From Ideonella sp. (GTDB taxonomy: Bacteria; Pseudomonadota; Gammaproteobacteria; Burkholderiales; Burkholderiaceae_C), in the NCBI GenBank assembly GCA_016721465.1, contig JADKIA010000029.1:1-64000 (forward strand): a stretch of 64,000 nucleotides of DNA. The letters are read 5' to 3'. The translations under genes were made by a program, and so were the position numbers. This document shows, piece after piece, positions 45,872 to 55,334 of the stretch. A model generated the notes under the pieces. That model did no database searches, was not told where the DNA came from, and saw nothing but the letters and a program-made list of their open reading frames with translations. Numbering within the stretch: the first letter of the stretch is position 1; each line of letters opens with the position of its first letter.

Positions 45872-46957
45872 TCAACGCTCGTCGAACGACAGGACCACGC
45901 GCTCGGTGAGCGGGTGCGCCTGGCAGGTGAGCACGAAGCCGTTGGCGAGGTCGGTCTTGTCCAGCGCAAAGTTGCGGTCCATGCGCACCTGGCCTTCCAC
46001 CAGCTTGGCGCGGCAGGTGCCGCACACCCCCGAGGTGCAGGAGAACGGCACCTCCAACCCGCATGCCGAGGCCGCGTCCAGGATGCTCGGTTGATCCAGG
46101 CGGAAACTGAACTCGCGCTTCAGGCCATCGCGCAGGATCACCACGGTGGCCAGTTCCGCATCACCCGGCTTGGCCGCGTGCAACACCGCACCGGCGGCGC
46201 TTTCGCCGGTCTGCGCCACGCCAAAGCGCTCGATGTGGATGCGCTCGTCTGGCACGCCGGCGGCGCGCAGCGCGGCCTCGGCCTCGTCGTTCATCTGGTA
46301 GGGGCCGCAGATGTAGGCGTGGGCGATGTCGGCCGCGGGCAGCAGCCCGGCCAGGAACTCGGCGATCTTGGCCTGGTTCATCAGGCCGTTGTTGATCGGC
46401 ACGCCCACGTCCTCGTCCGAGAACACGTACTGCAGCACCAGGCGGGTGAGGTAGCGGTTCTTCAGGTCCTCCAGCTCCTCCTTGAACATGGTGGACTGCA
46501 GCGAGCGGTTGCCATACACCAGCGTGAAGCGCGAATGCGGCTCGCGCGCCAGCACGGTCTTCATGATCGACAGGATGGGCGTGATGCCGCTGCCGCCGGC
46601 AAAGCCGACGTGGTGGCGGTGCGATTCGGGCTCGATGGGCACGTAGAAGCGGCCCTGCGGCGCCATCACCTGCACCACGTCGCCGGGTTTCAGGCTCGAA
46701 TTGATCCAGTTGCTGAAGACACCGTCCTTGACGCGGCGTACGCCCACGCGCAACTCTCCATCGTCCACGCCGGCGCAGATCGAATAGGAGCGACGCAGGT
46801 CCTGCCCGTTCACGTTGGCGCGCAACGTGAGGTACTGGCCCTGCGTGAAGCCGAAGGTCTGGCGCAACTCAGGCGGGATCGCGAAGGTGACGATCTTGGC
46901 CTCGCTGGTGTCGGCCTCGATGGCCCGCACCGTCAACGGATGAAACAACGTACTCAA
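45872..46957 (-). CDS. paaE: Phenylacetyl-CoA epoxidase reductase subunit PaaE
   Basis: A 361-residue reductase that passes electrons from NADPH to the PaaAC oxygenase. An FAD domain (RRSYSICAG), an NADPH domain (GFAGGSGITPILSIMKT) and a C-terminal plant-type 2Fe-2S domain with cysteines in PFSCTSGVCGTCRAKL and VLTCQAHP are present. I chose the TTG start at 46957: it gives normal length and has TGGAGAAC at proper distance, and no ATG fits. Repeat A copy 2 lies upstream, between it and paaD. Confidence 0.93.
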   Translation of the reverse strand: MSTLFHPLTVRAIEADTSEAKIVTFAIPPELRQTFGFTQGQYLTLRANVNGQDLRRSYSICAGVDDGELRVGVRRVKDGVFSNWINSSLKPGDVVQVMAPQGRFYVPIEPESHRHHVGFAGGSGITPILSIMKTVLAREPHSRFTLVYGNRSLQSTMFKEELEDLKNRYLTRLVLQYVFSDEDVGVPINNGLMNQAKIAEFLAGLLPAADIAHAYICGPYQMNDEAEAALRAAGVPDERIHIERFGVAQTGESAAGAVLHAAKPGDAELATVVILRDGLKREFSFRLDQPSILDAASACGLEVPFSCTSGVCGTCRAKLVEGQVRMDRNFALDKTDLANGFVLTCQAHPLTERVVLSFDER

Positions 46958-47002
46958 TTCAGTTCTCCAGATTGGCTTCGGCCGCCACCAAGCGGACGCC
47001 GT

Positions 47003-47074
47003 GGAACCGGCTTTGCCGGGCCACCGGGGTCGCCCCCCTGGGGGGAGGCGCCGAAGGCGCTTCGGGGGGGACGA
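47003..47074 (-). repeat. Dispersed hairpin repeat A, copy 2
   Basis: About 72 bp, one base from the paaD stop codon, between paaD and paaE. Hairpins are CCGGC-TTT-GCCGG, CCCCCC-T-GGGGGG and GCGCC-GAA-GGCGC. Shares with copy 3 the flank GGACGCCGTGGAACCGG. Confidence 0.87.
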
Positions 47075-47075
47075 T

Positions 47076-47633
47076 TCATATCGGTTTGAAATGTTCGAAG
47101 GGTTCGCGGCAGGAAATGCAACGGTACAGCGCCTTGCAGGCGGTGGAGCCAAAGGCGGAAAGCCGCTCAGTCTGGGTGCTGTTGCAGCGCGGGCATTCGA
47201 CAGCGGGTGCGGCGCTGACCTGGCGCCGCACCAGGCGGATCGGCGCTTCGGTCGGGGCGCTCTCGCCGCAGCGTCCGGGTGGCGCGATACCGTATTCGCG
47301 CATCTTGCGGCGGCCGTCGTCGCTGATCCAGTCCGTGGTCCACGCGGGCGAGCGCTGCATGCGCACCTGCGCCGGGCCAAGGCCCGCGCCGCGCAGCGCG
47401 CCGAGCACGTTCTGCTCGATCAGTTCGGTGGCCGGGCAGCCGCTGTAGGTGGGCGTGAGCACCACCTCCAGGCTTTGGCCGTCGACGGCCAGCAGCACAT
47501 CGCGCACGATGCCCAGATCGCACACCGAGACGGCGGGCACTTCCGGGTCGGGCACCTGGGCCAGCACGCGCCAGGCGCGGGCCAGGCGCTGCGCAGCGGT
47601 TTCGACCTCGGTCGTCGCCAGGTCGGCCGGCAT
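47076..47633 (-). CDS. paaD: Phenylacetyl-CoA epoxidase assembly protein PaaD
   Basis: A 185-residue protein with an N-terminal DUF59/MIP18 fold (VPDPEVPAVSVCDLGIVRDV, TPTYSGCPATELIEQNV) and a C-terminal zinc-ribbon (VECPRCNS ... YRCISCREPFEHF). PaaD is thought to mature the iron-sulfur or metal centres of the epoxidase. Its start overlaps the paaC stop by one base (TGATG). Confidence 0.94.
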   Translation of the reverse strand: MPADLATTEVETAAQRLARAWRVLAQVPDPEVPAVSVCDLGIVRDVLLAVDGQSLEVVLTPTYSGCPATELIEQNVLGALRGAGLGPAQVRMQRSPAWTTDWISDDGRRKMREYGIAPPGRCGESAPTEAPIRLVRRQVSAAPAVECPRCNSTQTERLSAFGSTACKALYRCISCREPFEHFKPI

Positions 47634-48418
47634 CACCAAACGCCGCCCGGGTAGGCGCGCTGCAGGTACTGCATCTGCGTGAGCAGGGTGCCCATGGCCT
47701 CGGTGTGCACGCCCTGTTTGCCGGTGCTGAGGAAGGGGCTGGGCGCGGGCACGCCCAGGCCCACATCGCCCAGCAGCGAACCCATTTCGGCCTCCCAGGC
47801 CTCGCGCAGATCGGCGGTCTTCGGGCCGATGCCCGTGGCTGCGGCAGCCTCGTCCACGGCGTCGCTGCTGAACAGCTCGGTGCTGTAGCGCCACAGGCCG
47901 GAAAGCGCATCGCGCAAGCGGCGGGCGGATTCTTCGGTGCCATCACCCAGGCGCAGCACCCAGTCGGCCGCGTGCTGCTGGTGGTAGCGCGATTCCTTCA
48001 CCGCCTTGCCGGCAATCGCGGCCAGCTCGGGTTCGCTGGAGTCGGCCAACCGCTCCCACATCAGCGTGAGGAAGGTGGTCACCATGGCGTTGCGCAGCAC
48101 CGTGAAGGCGAAGTCGCCGCGGGGCAATTCCACCAGCGTGGGGTTCAAGTAGTCGCGCTCGTCGCGCAGGAAGGCGAGCTGGTCCTCGTCGAAGCACTCG
48201 CCACCGGCGCGCTGGTTCATCTGGCCGGCCAGCGTGAGCAGGCCACGGGCCTGGCCGATCAGGTCCAGCGCCATGTTGGTGATGGCAATGTCTTCTTCGA
48301 TGATGGGCGCGTGGCCACACCACTCGCCCAGGCGCTGGGACAGGATCAGGCAAGTGTCGGCCAGGCGCAGCACGTATTGCGTCGGTAGGTCGCGAACAGG
48401 ATGTATGGATGCCGTCAT
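47633..48418 (-). CDS. paaC: Phenylacetyl-CoA epoxidase structural subunit PaaC
   Basis: A 261-residue ferritin-like helical protein. LGEWCGHAPIIEEDIAITNM and NMALDLIGQARGLL are typical of PaaC, the non-catalytic partner that forms a heterodimer with PaaA. KESRYHQQHAADWVLRLGDG is a later conserved stretch. Between paaB and this gene lies repeat A copy 3. The ATG at 48418 starts a normal-length protein. Confidence 0.95.
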   Translation of the reverse strand: MTASIHPVRDLPTQYVLRLADTCLILSQRLGEWCGHAPIIEEDIAITNMALDLIGQARGLLTLAGQMNQRAGGECFDEDQLAFLRDERDYLNPTLVELPRGDFAFTVLRNAMVTTFLTLMWERLADSSEPELAAIAGKAVKESRYHQQHAADWVLRLGDGTEESARRLRDALSGLWRYSTELFSSDAVDEAAAATGIGPKTADLREAWEAEMGSLLGDVGLGVPAPSPFLSTGKQGVHTEAMGTLLTQMQYLQRAYPGGVW

Positions 48419-48474
48419 GGTTTCAACTTGGCGCCGTGATGTTGGTTGCGCTGATGTGACCCAGTGGACGCCGT

Positions 48475-48549
48475 GGAACCGGCTTGGCCGGGCCACCGGC
48501 GTCGCCCCCTTGAGGGGGAAGCGCCGCAGGCGCTTCGGGGGTGGGCGAT
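48475..48549 (-). repeat. Dispersed hairpin repeat A, copy 3
   Basis: About 75 bp, three bases from the paaB stop codon, between paaB and paaC. Hairpins are CCGGC-TTG-GCCGG, CCCCCT-TG-AGGGGG and GCGCC-GCA-GGCGC. Loops differ from other copies while stems are kept, including a T-A pair change on both arms. Confidence 0.85.
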
Positions 48550-48552
48550 GCT

Positions 48553-48846
48553 CTACATGTGGTTCACGGAGTCGGGCAACTCGTAGAACGTGGGGTGGCG
48601 GTAGACCTTGTCGTCGGCCGGGTCGAAGAGCTGGCCCTTCTCGTTCGGGTCGCTGGCCACGATGTGGTTCGAGCGCACCACCCAGATGCTCACGCCTTCC
48701 TGGCGCCGGGTGTAGACCTCGCGCGCCATGTGCAGCGCCATCTTGTCGTCGGCGGCGTGCAGGCTGCCGCAGTGCTTGTGGTCCAGGCCGGCGCGGCTGC
48801 GCACGAACACTTCCCACAGTGGCCATTCGTTTTGAGTGTTGCTCAT
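48553..48846 (-). CDS. paaB: Phenylacetyl-CoA epoxidase subunit PaaB
   Basis: A 97-residue PaaB with EWPLWEVFVRSRAGLDHKHCGS, LHAADDKMALHMAREVYTRR and SIWVVRSNHIVAS, nearly the whole family pattern. It is a small subunit of the multicomponent 1,2-epoxidase that bridges PaaAC units. Its start overlaps the paaA stop (ATGA). Confidence 0.96.
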   Translation of the reverse strand: MSNTQNEWPLWEVFVRSRAGLDHKHCGSLHAADDKMALHMAREVYTRRQEGVSIWVVRSNHIVASDPNEKGQLFDPADDKVYRHPTFYELPDSVNHM

Positions 48847-49855
48847 GCTGCTTGCTCCGAAGTCTTGACTTGTTTTCTGGCGTGTGCCATTGCGGCCTCG
48901 CGCACCCAGGCACCGTCATCCCAGGCCTTGATGCGGGCGGCCAGGCGCTCGCGGTTGACCGGGCCGTCGCCGCCCACCACGCGCCAGAACTCGGCCCAGT
49001 CGATGGGGCCGTGGTCGTGGTGGCCGCGGGCCTCGTTCCATTTCAGCTCTGCGTCGGGCAGGGTCACGCCCAGCACATCGGCCTGCTGTTTGGTGGCGTC
49101 GATGAACTTCTGGCGCAAGGTGTCGTTGCTGACGCGCTTGATGCCCCAGCGCATGCCGTTGGCCGAGTTGGGACTCTGGTCGTCCGGCGGGCCGAACATC
49201 ATCAGGCAGGGCCACCACCAGCGGTTCACCGCGTCCTGCACCATGGCCTTCTGCTCGGGCGTGCCCTTCTGCATCATCACCAACAGGCTGTCGTAGCCCT
49301 GGCGCTGGTGGAAGCTCTCCTCGCGGCAGACGCGGATCATGGCGCGGGCATACGGCGCAAACGAGCAGCGGCAGATCGGCACCTGGTTCATGATGGCCGC
49401 GCCGTCGACCAGCCAGCCGATGGTGCCGATGTCGGCCCAGTTGAGGGTGGGGTAGTTGAAGATCGAGCTGTACTTGGCCTTGCCCGAGTGCAGCGCATCC
49501 ACCAGCGCATCGCGGCTGACCCCCAGGGTCTCGGCCGCGGCATACAGGTACAGGCCGTGACCGCCCTCGTCCTGGATCTTGGCCAGCAGGATGGCCTTGC
49601 GCTTGAGCGTGGGCGCGCGCGTCACCCAGTTGCCCTCGGGCAGCATGCCCACGATCTCGGAGTGCGCATGCTGGCTGATCTGGCGGATCAGGGTCTTGCG
49701 GTAGTCGTCGGGCATCCAGTCCTTGGGCTCGACGAAGCCGCCCTCGTCGATGTGGTCATCGAACTGCTGCTGCCGCTGCAAGGCTCGGCAGTCTGCAGCT
49801 TCTTGGTGCCCTCGGCCGGCTCGCGGCCCATGGTGTCCATGGCTTGGGTGTACAT
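48843..49855 (-). CDS. paaA: Phenylacetyl-CoA epoxidase catalytic subunit PaaA (apparent frameshift near N-terminus)
   Basis: The catalytic di-iron subunit that epoxidises phenylacetyl-CoA. Core motifs are FVEPKDWMPDDYRKTLIRQI, AHSEIVGMLPEGNW and AKIQDEGGHGLYLY, with the Glu and ExxH metal ligands. The true start is ATG at 49855 (MYTQAMDTMGRE) with GGAAGGA before it, as in PaaA homologues. That frame does not join the core: after TAEP it shifts near 49783, where CCTTG stands for an expected CCCTTG. One missing C would restore a full-length protein of about 337 residues. An error in a C run is the simplest reading. Confidence 0.88.
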
Positions 49856-49956
49856 GCGTTGTCCTTCCTTGGCGTGAGATCAGGCCGGCGCCGGGCCGCA
49901 CCCAGGCGGCCCAGGTCGGCCCCTGCGGTGGGCCGGTGGGCGTGGCGAATGGGAGG

Positions 49957-51273
49957 TCATTTCGGGCGTTGGTCCACCACCCGGCGCGCCTTGCCGGTGA
50001 GGGTGCGCTCCAGGCTGCCCGGTGCGCCGATCTTCACGCGGGTGGACACGCCCACCAGCGTCTTGATGCGGTGCTGCACGTCCTTGGCGATGGCGGCCAT
50101 GTCGGCCTGCGAGGCCTGCGAGGCGGCGGGTTGCAACTCGCACAGCACCTGCACCTCGTCGAGGTGGCCATCGCGGCTGACGACGATCTGGTACTGGCCC
50201 GAGAGCTTGGGCTGCGCCAGCACGATCTCTTCGACCTGCGTCGGGAACATGTTCACGCCACGGATGATCAGCATGTCGTCGGAGCGGCCGACGATCTTGC
50301 CCATGCGGCGGAAGCTGCGCGAGGTGGGTGGCAGCAGGCGGGTGAGATCGCGCGTGCGGTAGCGGATGATGGGCAGCGCTTCCTTGGTGAGCGAGGTGAA
50401 CACCAATTCGCCCTCGGCACCGTCGGGCAGCACCGCGCCGGTTTCCGGATCGATGATCTCGGCCAGGAAGTGGTCTTCCCAGATCACCGGGCCATCCTTG
50501 CTCTCGATGCACTCGTTGGCCACGCCCGGGCCCATCACTTCGCTCAGGCCGTAGATGTCCACGGCGTCGAGCGCAGCCTTGGCCTCGATCTCCTTGCGCA
50601 TGGCCTCGGTCCAGGGCTCGGCACCGAAGATGCCCACGGCCAGCGACATGCTGCGCGGGTCGATCCCCTGCCGCTCGTACTCCTCGATGATCACCTGCAT
50701 GTAGCTGGGGGTGACCATGATGATGTCCGGCTTGAAATCCTGGATCAGTTGCACCTGCTTCTCGGTCTGGCCGCCAGACATGGGGATCACCGTATAGCCG
50801 CCGCGCTCGGCGCCGTAGTGCGCGCCCAGGCCGCCAGTGAACAGCCCGTAGCCGTAGGCGATGTGCACGATGTCGCCGGGCCGCCCGCCAGCGGCGCGGA
50901 TCGAGCGGCCCACCAGGTGCGCCCAGGTGTCGATGTCGTTCTTGGTGTAGCCCACCACGGTGGGCTTGCCGGTGGTGCCCGACGAAGCGTGGATGCGCAC
51001 CACCTGCTCGCGTGGCACGGCAAACAGGCCGAAGGGGTAGTTGTCGCGCAGGTCCTTCTTGCTGGTGAAGGGGAACCTGGCAATGTCGGCCAATGTCCTG
51101 CAATCCTCCGGGCGCACGCCCTGGGCGTCGAACAGCGCGCGGTAGTGCGGCACCTTGTCGTAGGCGCGCCGCAGCGTGGCTTGCAGGCGCTGCAACTGCA
51201 GCGCCTGGATCTCGTCGCGGCTGGCGATCTCGATCGGGTCGAGGCTGGCTCGATCGGGGCACTTCACGGGCAT
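49957..51273 (-). CDS. paaK: Phenylacetate-CoA ligase PaaK
   Basis: A 438-residue AMP-forming ligase that makes phenylacetyl-CoA, the first step. Motifs: HASSGTTGKPTVVGYT (P-loop), GYGLFTGGLGAHYG, YGLSEVMGPGVANEC and the C-terminal RRMGKIVGRSDDMLIIRGVN and ERTLTGKARRVV with the adenylation lysine. It leads the operon; a palindromic operator lies just upstream. The gap to paaA is about 100 bp. Confidence 0.96.
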   Translation of the reverse strand: MPVKCPDRASLDPIEIASRDEIQALQLQRLQATLRRAYDKVPHYRALFDAQGVRPEDCRTLADIARFPFTSKKDLRDNYPFGLFAVPREQVVRIHASSGTTGKPTVVGYTKNDIDTWAHLVGRSIRAAGGRPGDIVHIAYGYGLFTGGLGAHYGAERGGYTVIPMSGGQTEKQVQLIQDFKPDIIMVTPSYMQVIIEEYERQGIDPRSMSLAVGIFGAEPWTEAMRKEIEAKAALDAVDIYGLSEVMGPGVANECIESKDGPVIWEDHFLAEIIDPETGAVLPDGAEGELVFTSLTKEALPIIRYRTRDLTRLLPPTSRSFRRMGKIVGRSDDMLIIRGVNMFPTQVEEIVLAQPKLSGQYQIVVSRDGHLDEVQVLCELQPAASQASQADMAAIAKDVQHRIKTLVGVSTRVKIGAPGSLERTLTGKARRVVDQRPK

Positions 51274-51311
51274 GGGCGGCGTCTCCTGGATGGGTGCGGG
51301 GTCAAATCATC

Positions 51312-51327
51312 GACCGACCGGACGGTC
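51312..51327. promoter_or_regulatory. PaaR/TetR-like operator before paaK
   Basis: GACCGACCGGACGGTC is a 16-bp inverted repeat with one mismatched pair (14 of 16 bases symmetric). A second short palindrome, GACCGGTC, lies at 51343-51350. The first is 39 bp before the paaK start on the minus strand. TetR-family PaaR repressors bind sites of the ACCGACCGGTCGGT kind. The regulator gene is not in the window. Confidence 0.65.
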
Positions 51328-51430
51328 AATTTTAGGGAGGCCGACCGGTCTGACGCAAGTCAAGAAGGGCCGGGGTTTACCCGCGCCGTGCGGCGCTCAA
51401 CCGCTGGGCGGCCGTGGCGCCGTTTCAGCG

Positions 51431-51473
51431 AAATGTGGCTCTGCCACTTTCCTTGATCCCCACGGGGACGGCC
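51431..51473 (-). repeat. Dispersed repeat B, copy 1 (downstream of glgC)
   Basis: About 43 bp, ending roughly 24 bp after the glgC stop in transcript order. In the minus-strand reading it runs GTCCCCGTGGGGATCAAG, two bases, AAGTGGCA, a gap and CCACATTT. It matches 58284-58324 with few differences. CCCC-GT-GGGG forms a small hairpin. Confidence 0.7.
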
Positions 51474-51496
51474 GGCTTTGGTCGGCCTTGGGGCGC

Positions 51497-52747
51497 TCAG
51501 TGGTCGATCATGGCCTGCGTCACCAGCGTGATGCCGCGCTCGGTGATGTGAAAACCGCGTGCGCGGTCGGCGGCAACGTCCACGCCGGCGCTGAAGCCGT
51601 CCGGCAGCACGCAGCGCTTGTCGATCACCGTGCGCCACAGCCTGACATGGCGGCCGATCACCACGTTGGGCAGCACCACCGAGTCCTCGACCAGGCTGCC
51701 CTCGGACACGCGCACCTTGGAGAACAGCACCGAGCGCCGCACCTCGGCGCCGCTGACGATGCAGCCGCTGGACACCAGCGAATCCACGGCCATGCCGCGC
51801 CGCCCGGCGCTTTCGAACACGAACTTCGCCGGCGCCAATTGGCGCTGAAGGCTCACGATCGGCCAGCTGTCGTCGTACAGGTTCAACTCGGGCACCACAT
51901 TGGTCAGGTCGATGTTGGCGGCCCAGTAGGCGTCGAGCGTGCCCACGTCACGCCAATAGGGGTGCCCGCCCACCATGTTGACGCAGCTGGTCTCGAAACT
52001 GTGCGCATACACCTGCGCCCGGTGGATCAGCGCCGGGATGATGTCCTTGCCGAAGTCGTGGCTGGACGTCGGGTCGGCAGCGTCGCGGGCCAGCTCGTCG
52101 ATCAGGAAGGCGGCGTTGAACACGTACACCCCCATGCTCGCCAGGGCGTGCGTGGGGCGCTCGGGCAGCGCTTGCGGCTTCGACGGTTTCTCCTCGAAGC
52201 CGGTGATGCGCCCGCTGGCGTCTGTGGCCATCACGCCCAGTTGGGTGGCATCCTCCACCGGCACTTCCAGGCAGGCCACCGACATGTCGGCACCGCGCTC
52301 GACGTGTTCGGCCAGCATCACGGTGTAGTCCATCTTGTAGACGTGGTCACCGGCCAGCACCAGCACCAGATCGGGCCGGGACTCGCGCACGATGTCGGCG
52401 TTCTGCCACACGGCGTTGGCCGTGCCGCTGTACCAGCGCTCGCCGTGTTGCTGCTGCGCCGGCACCACATCGACATACTCACCCAGCGTGGCGGCCAGGA
52501 AGCCCCAGCCGCGCTCGATGTGGCGGATCAGGCTCTGCGCCTTGTACTGCGTGAGCACGCCGATGTGGCGAATGCCGGAGTTGACGCAATTGCTCAGCGC
52601 GAAATCGATGATCTTCAGCTTGCCCGCGAAAGGCACCGCCGGTTTGGCGCGTCGATCGGTCAACTGGTGCAGGCGGCTGCCTCGGCCGCCCGCCAGCACG
52701 ATGGCGTAGGTGCGTTGGGCAAGGTGGAACTTGTGCAGGTCGCTCAT
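51497..52747 (-). CDS. glgC: Glucose-1-phosphate adenylyltransferase
   Basis: A 416-residue ADP-glucose pyrophosphorylase. AIVLAGGRGSRLHQLTDRRA is the nucleotide-binding loop. KPAVPFAGKLKIIDFALSNC, VLAGDHVYKMDY and the regulatory C-terminal left-handed helix (VLPNVVIGRHVRLWRTVIDK) are present. It supplies ADP-glucose for glycogen. No other glg gene is in the window, so it stands alone. Confidence 0.96.
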   Translation of the reverse strand: MSDLHKFHLAQRTYAIVLAGGRGSRLHQLTDRRAKPAVPFAGKLKIIDFALSNCVNSGIRHIGVLTQYKAQSLIRHIERGWGFLAATLGEYVDVVPAQQQHGERWYSGTANAVWQNADIVRESRPDLVLVLAGDHVYKMDYTVMLAEHVERGADMSVACLEVPVEDATQLGVMATDASGRITGFEEKPSKPQALPERPTHALASMGVYVFNAAFLIDELARDAADPTSSHDFGKDIIPALIHRAQVYAHSFETSCVNMVGGHPYWRDVGTLDAYWAANIDLTNVVPELNLYDDSWPIVSLQRQLAPAKFVFESAGRRGMAVDSLVSSGCIVSGAEVRRSVLFSKVRVSEGSLVEDSVVLPNVVIGRHVRLWRTVIDKRCVLPDGFSAGVDVAADRARGFHITERGITLVTQAMIDH

Positions 52748-52985
52748 GGTCCGCTCCCAGTCTGGTCGGTCGATGAGAGAAGACTATGCCGACAGGGGTT
52801 GGGTTCCTTGCCTGAAGTCAAGCCTTGCCAAGAAGCAAGGTCGGGGGCCGATCAAGCCTGCGCCAGAGCAAACTGGCGGTGGCCGCATGGATGCGACGCC
52901 GCCGGCGCGGCACGCCTCGGGGCGGGCCATTCACAATCCCACCCACCCGTGCATTCCGCCGGGCCTGCGAAGAAAGCACCGCGCC

Positions 52986-53939
52986 ATGCCCATCCAGTGG
53001 TTTCCGGGTCACATGCACTCGACCCAGAAAGCCATCGCCGAGCGCATGCCCGAAATCGATGTCGTCATCGAGCTGCTCGACGCTCGGCTGCCCGGCTCCA
53101 GCGCCAACCCGCTGCTGGCGCGGTTGACCGGTGGCAAGCCGTCGTTGAAGGTGCTGAACAAGCAGGACCTGGCGGAGCCCGCGCTCACCGCGCTTTGGCT
53201 GGCCCACTACCAGGCCCGGCCCGGCACCAAGGCCCTGGCGCTCGATGCTGGCGAGACGGCGCCCGCGCGGCAACTGATCCCGGCCTGCCGCGCGCTGGCA
53301 CCGCTGCGCGGCGGCATGGTCAAGCCGCTGCGGGTGCTGATCTGCGGCATCCCCAACGTGGGCAAGTCCACGCTGATCAACACGCTGCTCGGCCAGCGTT
53401 CGGCCAAGACCGGTGACGAGCCCGGCATCACCAAGATCGAGCAGCGCCTGGTGCTGGCCAATGACTTCTACCTGTTCGACACGCCCGGCATGCTGTGGCC
53501 GCGCATCGAGGTGGAGCGCAGCGGCTACCACCTCGCTGCCAGCGGCGGCATCGGACGCAACGCCTACGACGAGCCCGAGGTGGCCTTGGCGCTGCTGGCC
53601 AACGTGAGATCGCGCCACGGCGATCGGCTGCAGCTTCGCTACAAGCTGGGCGAGCTCGTCGGCCTCAGCGACGAAGCCTTGCTGGCCGACATCGGCCGCA
53701 AGCGCGGGGGCCTGCTGCCCGGCGGGCAGGTGAACCTGCAAAAGGCGGCGGAGATCGCGCTCACCGATTTCCGCACCGGCGCATGGGGTCGCATCACGCT
53801 GGAATCACCGGAAGAGTTCTTGCAGTGGCAGGCGGGCGCTGCGGCTGCAGATGCCGAGCGCCAGGCGCAGCGGGCCGCGCGCAACAAGCGCAAGCCCAAG
53901 CAGCACGCGACGGGCGCCGCGAAGGCCCCGAGCGATTGA
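52986..53939 (+). CDS. ylqF: Ribosome biogenesis GTPase YlqF/RbgA
   Basis: A 317-residue circularly permuted GTPase: the G4 motif NKQD (58-61) comes before G1 GIPNVGKST (121-129) and G3 DTPG (165-168). The start QWFPGHMHSTQKAI is the classical YlqF N-terminus. It assists assembly of the large ribosomal subunit. A basic tail (AQRAARNKRKPKQH) may contact rRNA. It is a single gene. Confidence 0.95.
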   Translation: MPIQWFPGHMHSTQKAIAERMPEIDVVIELLDARLPGSSANPLLARLTGGKPSLKVLNKQDLAEPALTALWLAHYQARPGTKALALDAGETAPARQLIPACRALAPLRGGMVKPLRVLICGIPNVGKSTLINTLLGQRSAKTGDEPGITKIEQRLVLANDFYLFDTPGMLWPRIEVERSGYHLAASGGIGRNAYDEPEVALALLANVRSRHGDRLQLRYKLGELVGLSDEALLADIGRKRGGLLPGGQVNLQKAAEIALTDFRTGAWGRITLESPEEFLQWQAGAAAADAERQAQRAARNKRKPKQHATGAAKAPSD

Positions 53940-54044
53940 AAGGCCGGGGTCGCGGCGGCCGGGGCGTTCGAAGTTCTGCAGGCTGGACGACGGCGCTGCC
54001 TGGCGCGACACTGTGCGCCTGCCGCTGATCCACCGGAGCCCCAG

Positions 54045-55282
54045 ATGGCGCGACAAACCCTGCCCCCTGCCGCTGCAAAGCCCGCGCCGCCTCGCCGGGT
54101 CGAAGCGCCGCCAAGCCTTCGACCGCCACCAAGCCGCGCAAGACCGCACCGCGCCAGGTGGTGGTGCTGGTGGCCACGCGCAAAGGCGCCTGGTTCTTCC
54201 ACAGCGATGACAAGCGCAAGCGCTGGCGCGTGGACGGGCCGCATTTCCTCGGTCACACCATCAGCCACGTGCAGCTGGACCCGCGCGACGGCCGCACGCT
54301 GCTGGCCGCGGCCAAGACGGGACACCTGGGGCCGACGATCTTCCGCTCCAGCAACGGTGGCCGCAGCTGGAAGGAGGCGACCCAGCCGCCGGCCTTCGCC
54401 AAGGCGCCCGAGGGCACGGTGGGCCGGGCGGTGGACCACACGTTCTGGCTCACGCCCGGCCACGCCAGCGAGCGCGGCAGCTGGTACGCAGGCACCTCGC
54501 CGCAGGGGCTGTTTCGTTCGCAGGACGGTGGCGACACCTGGGCCCCGCTGGCCGGCATCAACGATGACCCGCAGTACCGCGAGTGGATGGGCAACGCGCA
54601 GGACGGCACGCCGGATGGTCCCAAGCTGCATTCCATCCTCGTCGATCCGCGCGATGCGGAGCACCTGTACTTCGCCATGTCCAGCGGCGGCGTGCACGAG
54701 TCCACCGATGGCGGACGCCACTGGCACACGCTGGTCAAGGGGCTGGAGGTGGTGGAAGGCTTCGACGTGTCCATGCTCACCTTCCACGACCCCCACGTGG
54801 TGCGCCTGTGCCCCAGCCACCCCGATCGGCTGTACCAGCAGAACCACTGCGGCATCTACCGCCTGGATCGCCCCGGCGACACCTGGTTGCGCGTGGGCCG
54901 CAAGATGCCCAAGCGCGTGGGCGACATCGGCTTCCCGATGGTGGTGCCCCGCGCAACCCCGACGTGGCCTGGGTGTTTCCGATGGACGGCACCAGCGTGT
55001 GGCCGCGCACCAGTCCGCAAGGCCAGCCGGCGGCTTACATCACGCGCAATGGCGGCAAGACCTGGCAGCGGCAGCAGGCCGTCGGGTTGCCCGAGTCCCA
55101 AGCCTGGTGGACCATCAAACGCCAGGCCATGACGGCCGATGCGCCTGGAGCTGCCCGCCCTGTACCTGGGCACCACGCAAGGCGAGCTGTGGCTGGGCCG
55201 CGGCGAGGGTGAGCGCTGGAGCTGCATTGCGCGCCATTTGCCGGAGATCTACGCCGTCGAGGTGGGCGAGCTGGCGCCGTGA
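54045..55282 (+). pseudogene. BNR/exo-sialidase-like repeat protein, reading frame broken
   Basis: An otherwise complete gene for a beta-propeller-type protein with BNR Asp boxes: SSNGGRSWKEA, SQDGGDTWAPL, STDGGRHWHTL and ITRNGGKTWQRQ. The main frame runs from about 54125 to 54950. It then shifts by -1 (to a part with NPDVAWVFPMDGTSVWP), and shifts again near 55140 to end LPEIYAVEVGELAP at 55282. The ATG at 54045 has a good GGAG but is out of frame with the core, so a further break near the low-complexity N-terminus is likely. Similar proteins in Burkholderiales pair with a MoaD/ThiS-like gene, as here. Function is unknown. Confidence 0.75.
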
Positions 55283-55334
55283 CGATGGCCTCGGTGCGGC
55301 GGCCAACAGGGTGCGGCCTCAGACGCGGGCCTCC

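Noticed and set aside
44345..47089. A 914-codon open frame antisense to paaZ and paaE
   Set aside because: Same reason: a GC-skew shadow of two certain genes.
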